Shown in pieces: positions 37,001 to 46,800 of a stretch of DNA of 64,000 nucleotides. Each line of letters begins with the position of its first letter. The stretch's first letter is position 1. A program made the position numbers and the translations under genes. Below the pieces are notes generated by a model. That model made no database searches. It was not told the DNA's origin and saw only the letters and a list, made by a program, of their open reading frames with translations. The stretch covers positions 57,121,872-57,185,871 of the forward strand of contig CM046301.1 of assembly GCA_025267735.1 (NCBI GenBank), given 5' to 3'. The stretch comes from Mactra quadrangularis (Eukaryota > Mollusca > Bivalvia > Venerida > Mactridae).

Positions 37001-38619
37001 GATACTAGCGTTCTTACCTGACAAATATTGAGTACTGTTTATTCCTTGTATTAAAGACGTTTTGTCAGAATATCTGTTTAGATAGAAACCCACTTGTGGG
37101 GTTGATGAAAATGTAAATATACCAACTTGTACATGATCTGGTCCTGAAATAGGACAATGATAATACATGTATATGTTTACTTATCCGAATTCAGGCTAAA
37201 ATGTTGGCAAATTAAGTGACGCAAAGAGAGTAAAATAATATAGTCAATAGTGTTTTGGTAAATATCTTCTTGGAGAAAGCACATACAGTAGTTGCTGATT
37301 ATGGTACATGATACATGTATATTGAAAATGAGTTTATTTAAAAACAAAGAAACACGTAAAGCCAGTAAATAACATGAGTCTAGCTCTAAGACTGTAGCGT
37401 CGTTTAAACTTATTTCATTTAGAGGCGTGGTGTTAAGTTAAAAACATTTAATATTCAGTTTTGTTAAACAATTATGATTCATTATTCATTTGTTCCCAGT
37501 AGACATTTGTGTTACACATATAGTACTACAGTAATTTGTTGAGAAATACGGTCCCCTTCAAAATTCATCTAACAAAACCCTGTTTTATGAACAAACACAT
37601 TTAAATCTGATCTACATGAAAACAGTAACATCTAAATCATCTGAGCAAATTCTAGTTTTAATTAGTATAATAACATATGATTCTAATTATATTGCAAGTA
37701 CTTGCAGTAGACAGGATTGGGATTTCTCAAAATTACATTTGTCAAAATACTTTAACATTTACCTATTTGAAATCCTTTGGTAAAGTTGGTGACAAAGTCT
37801 AGTTGTTTCCTAAAATTGACTTCACCTTCACTAGTGGATGAGTCCAGAAGAAAAATGATGTCAGCTTTGTTACCCGAACATGCTAGAAAAGCAATCATAT
37901 TAGTACAAAAGATAATATTCATTTTGGTTAATACTCGGTGTCCCTTTGGAGGTAATTTTGTTATGGCTTAGTCTTAAAAATACATGTACTTCATGAGTAG
38001 CGATAAGACTATATAAAGAAGAAATTACGAATCACTATTTTCTGTTTCTTTAACTTTATTGTTGTTACTGCTTACTTAACATTTTTTACGTTCAATCACT
38101 GCTAGCAGAAATAACAGTAAAATAGATCTTGCTGTTGTAGCATTCATTCTGCTGCTGGCAGTACAACAGTTAGATAGATCTTAAGGTTGTGTGTTAATAT
38201 TACTGCTAACAGTAAGACAAATCATACTACAGTATTGTATATGCTAACTTCTAACTGCTAACAACACACCAACTTTAATAACTGCTGCTGTTTCTTATTT
38301 GAAAAAGAAATCTTCTATGGACAAACCCAAGTTTAACGAGAAATACCTCCTGAATAAGAGTTAACTTTGTCAAGACCAGTGCAGCATATTATCAAAATTC
38401 TTACGACAATTAAACAATACGACGAACAGAAGGACATACGACTTATCTCGGTCGTAAGACGCTTAACAATACGGGCCCTTGGATTCAGTATGAAATAATA
38501 AACATAATAAACAAGATCTTATGCCAACAAACGATAAAATGAGATGCAATCAACTTACATGTGTTCTGAGCATTACTTTGTATACAAAGTAAAGACAAAA
38601 GAACTAAACAAAGAATCAT
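19064..38619 (-). CDS. Gene A: signal peptide plus two VWA domains (units 1 and 2)
   Basis: Minus-strand exons: 38559-38619, 37763-37882, 37018-37143, 36223-36395, 32510-32645, 31518-31535, 31063-31182, 29976-30101, 29181-29353, 20238-20373, 19064-19081. Together they give 402 codons in phase: a signal peptide, a VWA domain, the linker CVDEIKG, a second nearly identical VWA domain and a second CVDEIKG linker. No stop-containing terminal exon is recognised before gene B's first exon at 17714. Either the 19064 micro-exon is read through (stop five codons into the intron), or it splices to 16918, which is in phase and would yield a product of at least 1018 codons with six or more VWA domains. 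The function is likely secreted, metal-dependent adhesion or matrix. A two-VWA secreted architecture recalls mussel proximal thread matrix protein, as inference only. Confidence 0.8.
19951..20151. mobile_element. MITE family 2 copy
   Basis: Inverted ends GTTCGTTTTTTCTCAACTGT and GACAGTTGAGAAAAAAGAAC. Related copies at 22006 and 26801. Confidence 0.75.
20238..31182 (-). CDS. Gene A VWA domain 2 (unit 2, four exons)
   Basis: Exons 31063-31182, 29976-30101, 29181-29353 and 20238-20373, with sizes 120/126/173/136 as in the other units. The protein is essentially that of unit 1: DSSTS, GDTYTD and MTDGEST MIDAS residues, and a Cys at each edge. The third intron is about 8.8 kb because of nested transposons. 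Confidence 0.9.
20402..20634 (-). mobile_element. SINE family 3 copy (unit 2)
   Basis: Head with A box TAGCGCAGTTGGTAGCACG (minus, 20600-20625) and tail TTTAACGCCGTGTC at 20404. Same position relative to the VWA last exon as the copy at 13566. Confidence 0.8.
20635..21780 (-). other. Intron of unit 2, no gene seen
   Basis: AT-rich. 21380-21700 matches unit 1 at 33960-34270. No exon, repeat boundary or RNA gene was recognised otherwise. Confidence 0.5.
22006..22342. mobile_element. MITE family 2, longest copy (337 bp)
   Basis: Two nested pairs of inverted arms. The outer pair starts ATTGTTCGTTTTTTCTCAAC and ends with its complement at 22342. The inner pair (22070-22114 with 22211-22254) includes AAGTTACCTCCCTTTG. 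The central spacer is about 95 bp. Confidence 0.85.
22831..22916. mobile_element. Remnant of the 400-bp TIR element (unit 2)
   Basis: Matches only the right end of the element intact at 34999-35398 (CGCGAGCACTCG..GGGCGCCCGCG through TTGAACACACCT). The left part is deleted. Confidence 0.65.
23264..24277. repeat. Array of X-box-like palindromes
   Basis: GTTACCATGGCAAC (23266), GTTGCCATGGTAAC (23407), TTACCATGGAAAC (23563), GTTGCCATGGAAAC (23762), a decayed copy near 23912, GTTGCCATGAAAAC (24109) and GTTGCTATTGTTAC (24264). Spacing is about 140-200 bp inside the left part of the 5.5 kb element. The form fits the RFX-factor X-box consensus, or may be a transposase-binding repeat. Confidence 0.65.
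25642..27435. mobile_element. hAT-superfamily element, 1794 bp, nested
   Basis: Perfect 14-bp inverted ends CAGGCGCGTATCTA/TAGATACGCGCCTG with an 8-bp target duplication AGTTTAGC (25634-25641, 27436-27443). The size of the duplication and CA..TG ends are those of hAT elements. The subterminal GGTCCGGGGGCATGACCCCC is also usual for them. No transposase frame was seen, so non-autonomous. Confidence 0.88.
26801..26931. mobile_element. MITE family 2 copy nested in the hAT element
   Basis: Ends TTGTTGTTTCTCAACTGTCA and TTGATAGTTGAGAACAAA with the inner CACCGTGACGTCGTG motif also seen at 22045. Third level of nesting. Confidence 0.75.
28656..29180 (-). other. Intron of unit 2, shared with units 1 and 3
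   Basis: Matches 35690-36222 in unit 1 and 14725-15251 in unit 3. No coding signal of its own. Confidence 0.6.
29390..29554. mobile_element. MITE family 3 copy (unit 2)
   Basis: Ends ACTGTTGGTAGCACATTCAT and GCGCCACTGGCAGT; same intron position as the copies at 15463 and 36432. Confidence 0.75.
30492..30716 (-). mobile_element. SINE family 1 copy, unit 2 only
   Basis: Minus-strand head GGCCGCGGCCGTGGCGTACT with a B box GGGTTCGAGCCC. The A-rich tail is at 30492-30500. Flanked by TACTACAGTA on both sides. The same intron in units 1 and 3 lacks it, so it inserted after duplication. Confidence 0.88.
31210..31505. mobile_element. Fragment of the foldback element
   Basis: Parallel to 60005-60265 over its length: a block ending ATATGTGTTTG, then TATTTCAAGG, ACTTGATGCAT, CTTATGGATA, CCCACTTTAT and a CCCTTAAA end. 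It occupies the place where units 1 and 3 have a signal-peptide exon. Confidence 0.65.
31518..31535 (-). CDS. 18-nt micro-exon, unit 1 (gene A)
   Basis: GCGTGGACGAGATTAAAG, acceptor TTTCAG, donor GTTTGT. Links VWA1 to VWA2 of gene A as CVDEIKG. Confidence 0.8.
32510..37882 (-). CDS. Gene A VWA domain 1 (unit 1, four exons)
   Basis: Exons 37763-37882, 37018-37143, 36223-36395 and 32510-32645. The domain starts CSGNKADIIFLLDSSTSEGE and continues GPDHVQVGIFTFSSTPQVG, GDTYTDKALKLV, PKILVVMTDGESTD and VISIGIGSSVQIDEL, to a C-terminal Cys. All MIDAS residues are present. Introns are in phases 1, 1, 0 and 1. The lone Cys at each edge would pair across the domain, as is usual for VWA folds. Confidence 0.92.
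32646..34998 (-). other. Unit 1 intron
   Basis: No gene. It lacks the SINE that units 2 and 3 carry right after the exon. About 33830-33860 has one end (GATCAATTTGTTGTGGCCTA) of MITE family 1. 33883-33915 has a CTGAAGA..GCGAAAC sequence of retroelement-tail type. Beyond 33960 it is homologous to unit 2. Confidence 0.5.
34999..35398. mobile_element. 400-bp TIR element with CTG flanks
   Basis: Ends AGGTGCGTTTAATGCG and CGCATTGTTGAACGCACCT, flanked by CTG on both sides. Unit 3 (14438-14450) shows the uninterrupted site AAACTGGTCACAGGG. The right half is GC-rich (GGGCGCCCGCG). Superfamily not determined. Confidence 0.75.
36432..36597. mobile_element. MITE family 3 copy (unit 1)
   Basis: Ends ACTGTTGGTAGCACATTCAT and GCGCCACTGGCAGT; same place as in units 2 and 3. 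Confidence 0.75.
38559..38619 (-). CDS. Signal-peptide first exon of gene A
   Basis: ATG at 38619-38617; MILCLVLLSLLCIQSNAQNT, phase 1 at GTAAGT, spliced to 37882 so that the split codon gives Ser before the first domain Cys. This is the only ATG that gives a hydrophobic leader in phase. Confidence 0.92.
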
Positions 38620-39046
38620 ATTGACGTCTATCTCAGTTGAAACCACTCCGTATTGTTACGGTATAAGACACTATCACAGACGAGAAGGTTAATGTCAATG
38701 TTTTGGCCACAACCTTGTGTCTTGATAAGAATTTCAAAATATTAGACCGAAGTGCATAATGTCGAGTAATGACCAGTTTTTTGCCAAAGATATGTTTAAC
38801 AGTTCATGGAATTAAAAAAAAACACTCCATGGTTTTGCAGTTCATAGAATACACACAATTGATGAGTAAACAGTTTTTAAAGTTAAGAACATTTTATGGG
38901 TCAGCAGTTCTCATAATTAAGAAAAAAAACATGGTTAATGGTGAAAAAACGGAAGTGCTTAACATATAAGAAATAACAACAACAAAAACAGAGATCTTCA
39001 ACAAAGCGAAAAAGCAAAGAGGGAAATGTTTTATCTTTTAAACTTT

Positions 39047-39253
39047 AGGCCACAACAAGTTGATCATGTGTTCTATGGATTCACTCGCACCTTAATTTTG
39101 ATGGTTTTTACACGTTTTATTTCCTCGCTCGCTCATGAAAATTTTGACTAATTGCTGTTTAAAGGAACTGAATTAAGATTTTTTATCTGCTCGCTCGCCC
39201 CATTTTTCTCTGTAAAATCCGTAGAACACATGATGAACTTGGTGTGGTCTTAG
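39047..39253. mobile_element. MITE family 1 copy (unit 1 upstream)
   Basis: Ends AGGCCACAACAAGTTGATCA and GATGAACTTGGTGTGGTCT; partner of the copy at 18109. Confidence 0.85.
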
Positions 39254-39400
39254 GTATAAAAAGGACACCTCAAACAAATAACGAAAAACAAGAACCTAAT
39301 GAATGTCCGCACTGAAGCGGTCAGTGGCAAAATTGTAACCACAGTGACTGGGTGTCTATACAAAGCTCTAGGGTTAACCAATGTATCGTAAATATACTAT

Positions 39401-39611
39401 GGAGCGGGCGTGGCCGAGCGGTTACGACGTTGGAGTGGTAATCATTGGATAGCCAGCTCCACGTTGGTTCGACTCCCATTCATAACCTACATCGTTGTTT
39501 CCTTGAGCAAGAAACTTTATCCTACTAGCTAAGAACAAGGGAGAGCAGGATGCGGACTCAAATGTAATCAATTTAAGTTATCAGAACTTGTTTCACAATC
39601 GAGCTAAAAAA
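39401..39611 (+). mobile_element. tRNA-Ser/Leu-like SINE (family 2)
   Basis: GGGCGTGGCCGAGCGGTTACG head, B box GGTTCGACTCCC, tail CACAATCGAGCTAAA. The better preserved twin of the copy at 18464. Confidence 0.85.
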
Positions 39612-40750
39612 TTAGTACAGTTGTATAAACTTAAACTTAATGCATTGTATATCATACGTTGCCATCCTTAAAACAATTCATTGAGCTATTGTCATGTTGT
39701 GCAGTACTGATAAAATATGAGGTTAACAAAGGGAACCATATGAGGAATATCTATAGTACATTTTACTGATAATGAAATCAGATATATATGTGTGAAAACT
39801 ACGTCATTCTTTTCAATTATTTTCAAAAGCGGATCTATTTTAGTGTTTAGACCCTGCAATTTCGCCCCATACATCTTTAATTGATAACCCAAATCGAAAA
39901 ATATCGTCAAAATAAGTCTAACGATGTTTTTCAACTCCAATCCATGAGCATGTTTTACGTCATAATTTTGTTTACGAACAAACAAACGAATGCCAGAACA
40001 TGGACGCTAAGTAGGGCAGTTGTGAGCAGTTAGGTATGATAAAGGTTTAAAGGTTGGAATAAGAGATCTATGTATATATAGAAACCTAGGGTAGGCAACT
40101 GACCGCCACAATATGACCAATCTCCGTAAACAAATATCCTATAATCCGCTGTCATAGAATCTGACATTGCACAGGGGGTCACGTTTAGATGACCTTTATG
40201 TCGACCAATCAAAGCGGAGCTTTTATCTAAACGCAACACTAGTATCGTAATTTGCAACTTCTTTTATAAGAGTTTGACCGAGTCAATTTGACTGTGTTTG
40301 TGAATCCAAGGCTGATATTGGGCGGGGTTTTTTTGTAAATTGTGTCACAGTCTAAACATAGACGATGCAAACAAGTTACTTGGCACAATGATCGCGTCAT
40401 TTATATTTTATGAAAGCAATGGTCAGTTGAAAGTGACCCCTATTACAAAGTTGCCAGATCTGAAATAAGCGAGTGTGCGAGCGGATAAATTAGATCGGGT
40501 TTTAATAAGATTGATATATGATACAAAAATAATAATAATCGGTGAAAACTATCATGTATTACATAGAATTAGGACAATGTTTCGTGTTATTTTGATCACG
40601 TGATCACTAATTCGGGCGACAGTAAGATGGCAAAAACGGGTTATCGTACAATTTAATATAGAACTTTATCTTAACTTTAAATCATGAAGATTTTATCTAG
40701 ATCAGTTGTGCTGACATACTTTTAGAACAATAATGAATGGAAGATAAACT

Positions 40751-40814
40751 ATGGCGATCTTTCAATACTTAATCGTTCTTGTTGTGTTCATCTCGGATTG
40801 TTATGCTGCTACAG
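40751..40814 (+). CDS. Signal-peptide first exon of gene C
   Basis: ATG GCG ATC TTT opens [20 protein letters not shown], with cleavage likely near YAA. Ends in phase 1 at ACAG/GTTATT. The leader is unrelated in sequence to that of genes A and B but has the same length and phase. Confidence 0.88.
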
Positions 40815-43800
40815 GTTATTTATGACTTGTTATTTAAAATAGTTAACAATGACATTATTATTATTTCTGGAATATATTATTCCTTATGTATATAATGTGT
40901 AATACGTACATATATGATTAATCTAAAGTCAACATTATTTCATGCTTTTTTAATTGTATACGACCATAAATATGACGATTTGGAATGTTTCATTTGTGGT
41001 ATATGGGTGAATTATCGTCGGAAACCCACTCTACTCATACGTTATAAATATTATCGTTGAAGAATAACACCATGGGCTACTGAGAATGATCAGTTAAAAA
41101 CTAGTTATTGATCGCACCGACTTGATAATAGTTGTGTTGGTTTCATTTTGTTGTGGGGACACATCATTTTTAAACGTAATCGCGATATCGTAAATATACG
41201 GTGTCATTTGGGTCTTGATGCCTCGATGTATCCATTTTGAGGTAGTGTCGGTTTATTCAGGTTGAAACTTATACAAACCAATAGGTGCATAACATGTTTG
41301 TCTTGGGTTCGGCACCCAGGCTAAACCAACGTACATACAGTACGTAATTGTTTGGTCACAGAAGTGGATCCAGGATTTGTTTTTCTTGGATGTCCAAACT
41401 TGTTCTGGGGGGTCCAAACTTTCGAACCACAATCACATTACTTACTGTTTACAGAATAAAGCAAAATATCAATAATAAAAAACTATATAACAATTAGATC
41501 TATGTTAAACACAAAGGCGAGTATGAGAAAAATGTTTACAGTTAAAAAATACACTTATGGACGAGTACATTTTGGAAATTTCAGGAGGGGTCTGGCCCCC
41601 CCATGACCCCCCACCCCCGCTGGAACCGCCTATGGTACATCATTGACCGGCAACCAAATTCAAGGGTATATTGGAATGATACGAGTTTAATTACCATGGT
41701 TGTTGTTTACCATGTACATGTGTAAGGAGTGGTTATTATTATGCGTACAAATTAACATTACATGTTTGTGTAAACATTTTAAAAAAAGCAATCCATTCCA
41801 AAGGTAGTGCAGTATAGAAAATATAAGTTGTATAGTTTATTCTAACAAAATTTGATGCAGCGGGTAAACCTACACCCCCTTAGTTAACCATGCTTTTAAT
41901 GGTAGAGCGATTTACCATTACACCAATAAGACACTCATAAAACATATTAAAATAATACTTCTATAATATTTTATTGTTATCCTGAGCATCCCCTGTCCGG
42001 TATTAGTTCATTGTATTGTTTACATAAACAGGGCTTTGTTTTTTTTGTACGAACGATAATTCTACATGTTTAAATTAGTGACTTTTGTCAGTTATCTTTC
42101 TTTGATAAAATCTGAAGCAATCCAATTGGAAAGTAGGTCATTGCAGTTGTAATCCTCGGATTTTATCATTGAATTTCTATGTAAGGATAACAAAATAGTT
42201 CATCTAATATATTTCTTGTTAATAAAGATATAAACAGAAATGATGAAATTTAAATAGTTCTTTACCCTAAAAATACTTAGGTTGAATTTCAAACAAATCA
42301 AATGATTAACTAAAAAGTTTTTTAAGATTAATTTTGGCAAATTGACATAAAAAGTAAGGGTAAAATCCGAGTAATCCAACTAATAGGACCTACCTATTTG
42401 AAGAGTATACATGGGGAAGTAACTGACTAAAGTTCCTATTCTACATGTCAGTTTAACTCTACTTGTTATTTCTTGTATTATTTCTACAGGATGTGTACAA
42501 AACAGAGCAGATATTTTATTTCTTGTATTATTTCTACAGGATGTGTACAAAACAGAGCAGATATTTTATTTCTTGTATTATTTCTACAGGATGTGTACAA
42601 AACAGAGCAGATATTTTATTTCTTGTATTATTTCTACAGGATGTGTACAAAACAGAGCAGATATTTTAATTTTTTGAATTATTTCTACAGGATGTGTACA
42701 AAACAGAGCAGATATTTTATTTCTTGTATTATTTCTACATGATGTGTACAAAACAGAGCAGATATTTTATTTTTTTGTATTATTTCTACAGGATGTGTAC
42801 AAAACAGAGAAGATATTTTATTTTTTTGTATTATTTCTACAGGGTGTGTACAAAACAGAGCAGATATTTTATTTCTACTGGATGCTTCATATAGTGAGAC
42901 AAGTGATAACTTCAGGAAACAATTAGAGTTTGTTAAAAACTTTACCAGTAACTACAAGATAGGTGAATTTCATATTTTCATTATACATATACAGTATAAC
43001 CTCTGCAGGGCGGCCCTCGTCAGAGCAAATCATTTGCACAACAACAGCTTATTATATTTGCCTCAGGCCTAACTGTGAATTTAACCTCTGCAGAGTAACA
43101 AAATCGAACAGCAACACACTTTAGTCCCTTCCAGAGGGTGTTGTTCATGATAGGCTGTACTGTACTTCTAAAATTGGTTATAATCTTTAATGCTAGAGTG
43201 GTCGTTCCAAGATGTATCTATGCCAACAACATAGAAATAGTTTCCAATAATCATTTCCGAAAGAATACAAACTTCAAACAGGTCTTGCCGGCTTTTCCTT
43301 TCCCCATCAACAGTCAAATATCTGTTTAAGACTCCCTGATAAAAGCATGTATAATTACATAGATATTTTATAATCTATTATGGAATTTAAACCTAAAATG
43401 CCTTGCACTAGAGCTTAGCATTTTTGGTAAAATTCCAGACAATCAGAATGTTTGATACGCCATTTGTAGATTTGGTCTAAACGTTAATCTTCGAGAAAGC
43501 TTGATATTGTAAATAAGCAATTCTAATGTCTAAGAGTAAATTTTCCTTTGACATAAATTACATGAAACTTTCGGCTCCTGGTGCCAAAATAAGCCAGTAC
43601 TGGTAAAGTAAAGGAAAATACACAAAACGCCATTTAGGTAAGATGCTAGTTCTACAAAACCAAGTAATAAAGACAGTTAAGAAGTGTTGATATATATAAC
43701 AATAAAGAAGTTTTATTGTACGTTTTTTGTTATGTACTATTTAGGTCCGGACGATATACAAGTAAGTGTTGTACCATTCTCTACGACACCATATAATGGA

Positions 43801-46800
43801 TTCTATCTGAACAAATACAGCGATAAAACACAATTGTTGAATGCTGTACAACATATACCTTATCATCCAGGTACGTACTTTCCTAGTCATACTAACAAGC
43901 AGCAGCACCATTCACCACGGGGATGAAGCTTCTTTGTCCTGCTTGCATGGCTTATGTCATTTTGAGAATTGTTTATGTTTAAAAGGATGGCTTCAAGTGT
44001 ACCTTGTCAAGTGAACTATGTATATCTATATTCTTTTTAAAATGAATTTTCATAGCTTAAGGTTAGCTCACGTGCATATTTACACTATTCACTTGCATTG
44101 CATTCTATTTATTCTATCCCATGCTATGCTATTTGTTCAATTCAATTCAATTCTATTATAATCCATTATGTTCTATTCTAGTCTATTCTATCATATTCTA
44201 TTCCATTCTGTTCTATTTTAGTTAATTCTATTCTATTCTGTTCTATTCTTTTCTGTGCTATTCTAGTCTATTTTATTCTATTTTGTTCTATTCTAGTCAA
44301 TTCTGTTCTATTCTAGTCTATGATATTCTATTACGTTCTGTTCTATTCTATTCTGTTCTATTCTAGTCTATTTTATTCCATTTTGTTTATTCTAGTCTAT
44401 TCTATTATGTTCTATTCTATTATATTATTTTCTGTTCTATGCCAGTCTATTCTATTTTGTTCTATTGTAGTCTTTTATATTATATTCCATTCTATTCTGT
44501 TCTGTTCTATTCTAGTCTATTATTTTCTATTCTGTTCTATTCTATTATATTCTAACTTAGTCTATCAAATGCAATTCTATTTATTCAAATGAAAGAATCG
44601 ATTGATAAACATTACATCTATGATGACGTGAAAATTCAACTGTTGAAAACCCTTATTGTGGGATATCTGATGAAATCCAAGCAGTAGAAAATAAGGTATG
44701 GACTATTAGAAGGGAAAATAACTCAATGTAGTCGTATTTTGATTTTATAGGAGGGACAAACACGGATGCAGCAATAAAATACGCCCGTGAAACAATATTT
44801 CAACCAGCTCATGGTGCTCGTTTTGGTGTACCCAAGATTGCTGTGGTCCTGACAGACGGACAATCAACTATACCGTCTGCTACTACGACAGAAGCCAAAA
44901 TACTTCATTATTCTGACGTCACGGTAATGTCGTTATGTGTTCAAGTCTATATTGATATGAAAGCGAATTTTGTTATTTTGTTCGGTAAACCATACATAGG
45001 TTCAAAGATTGGATTTTGTTTGTATCTAAAGTTTATAGACTGGTTTTCATAAATTATTTGAACAAAATACCACTGTAGTTTGATATTACGTGTGTTCTAA
45101 TTTGCTTTCTACCTTAATTAGACTGTAAGAAATCAAGCAATAAATTAAGTGGCATATAGACAACAACAGATTAATATAGTGATTTAATTAAAAATCGTGT
45201 TCTATTCTGGGCGAAACCTCTTTCAGAAACCTTTTTGAGTTTTACGTTCGCATTTTATTAAAAAATACACGAAGTATACACTTATATAAATGAAACAAAC
45301 AGTTGTATCAGAATAAAGGCCTTAGTCTACAAATTGCTGTTTCTTTGCAAGATTGCTTCCTTAAAACAGACTAAAATCATCAGCTGAACAATCTTGCCCA
45401 GTGACTGGTTAATGATGAGAAGATGTTTAATGTCTAGTTTTTCACCTGGGTCCGTCCGCTCCATATGTATTACGTGCAGACCTTAACTCGCTAGAACTTA
45501 ACGCAAACTAGTTAAGTGTCTTGGAGACATTCTGTTGAGAAGAATCTCTTTATTCCAAGGACTGTGATTTTACTACAGCATCTTATGTGGTGTTGATCGT
45601 CCTCACCATTATTTAACCAGGCTTAGGTTGCTTTGTTTGGTTGATGGACCTTGCCTATAATGATATAACTAATCTATTTGTACATTCAGGTTGTTGCTGT
45701 AGGAATAGGTAATGCTGTACGGCTTACAGAACTGACAACAATAGCAAGTGATGCTAACCATGCTTTCACTGTACCATCGTTTGATGCTTTGAATACAATA
45801 TCTGGTGAACTACAGAGTGTTGCTTGTAAGTCTTACATACTTAAACATGCTACCTTACACAGGAAGGACTACTAAAGTAAAGCTCTACTTACGATTTCAT
45901 GGCAATGCATACCGTCTTACGTCACGTAATTTGAGCTGCGCCACATCTGCGTTACCATGGTTATTAAAGAATAGTTTGCCACAAACTGGATAAAGATTTA
46001 TATTGAATTGGGAGTGTTTGATCTTTCTTTTAGTGTATAATTTATATGTGTAGTAAATATTGTTGTCTCTATGATACCAGTCCGGTTATTTCAGGATCAT
46101 CCCTCGTATTTGACCATTTGGACCACCTTGTGGTCATCTTAAATAATAAACAATGCTAATTTGACTGGTAGTTCGGTCATAATATTATCGACGTTTTGTG
46201 GTATTTCCATAGATAGTCAAACTGGTGTGATTTGCAAAATGTTTAAACTAAATTTTATTACCGCAATTAATTCGTCAAATAATATAGTGAACAATATTAA
46301 AAAGAAACATTTTTTCTACAAGTACGTTCCTATTTATGTCACAATGAACTTAACTGATACCTAAGTGATACTTTGTTGTTAAAGGTACTAGTTCACAGAT
46401 TTGGTTAAGATTTTTCTATTTTTGAAAATACTATTTAGTGTCTGTAATTGTGTCAAAAAATAATTCTTAATATCTTAAGACAAAACTGACCAATAGATAG
46501 CAAGACATATATAATAAAAGTCACAAAAATGCGCTTAAAGTGTCTATACCGTGACATACGGGGTAGATTTTTTTCACTACATGAAACGCTATCATTTGTA
46601 GTTGTATGTCCATTTGCACTAAAATTGTCATTATCAAAACACTAATTTCCTGCTTCAAAAAATGTTTCCATACAATTTAGATAGTTTCAGAAAAGGTTGA
46701 TACTTAAGTTGATATCTGTGAATGAGTACCTTTAAACTCTAAATCGAGTTTCAATCTGCATAAGGCCACAACAAATTGATCATATGTTCTATGGATTCGC

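Larger units (their letters stand above)
31518..39952 (-). repeat. Duplicated VWA unit 1 with promoter and signal-peptide exon
   Basis: The outermost copy of the module: upstream flank with MITE and SINE, first exon, four VWA exons and micro-exon. Homology with unit 3 ends at about 39952, which is the duplication boundary. Confidence 0.85.
38620..40750. promoter_or_regulatory. Divergent intergenic region between genes A and C
   Basis: About 2.1 kb between two head-to-head start codons. The gene A side (to 39952) is duplicated at 17715-18999 and holds MITE family 1 and SINE family 2 copies. The gene C side (39953-40750) is unique. A shared or bidirectional promoter is inferred from layout only. 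Confidence 0.5.

Noticed and set aside
39401..39490. tRNA-Ser/Leu gene (also 18464, 62870, and tRNA-like heads at 30716, 61835, 8826)
   Set aside because: A and B boxes are present but acceptor stems do not pair and each is followed by a repeated SINE body and tail.
40030..40257. Minus-strand 75-codon frame in the divergent region
   Set aside because: No similarity, no conserved copy in the unit 3 flank, and no splice context.
42463..42926. Overlapping plus-strand open frames in the 50-bp repeat as a repeat protein
   Set aside because: They mix intron and exon sequence of the acceptor array. They matter only as possible splice extensions.
44320..44592. 90-codon frame rich in Phe, Tyr, Ser and Leu
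   Set aside because: Low-complexity product of the TTCTA satellite.
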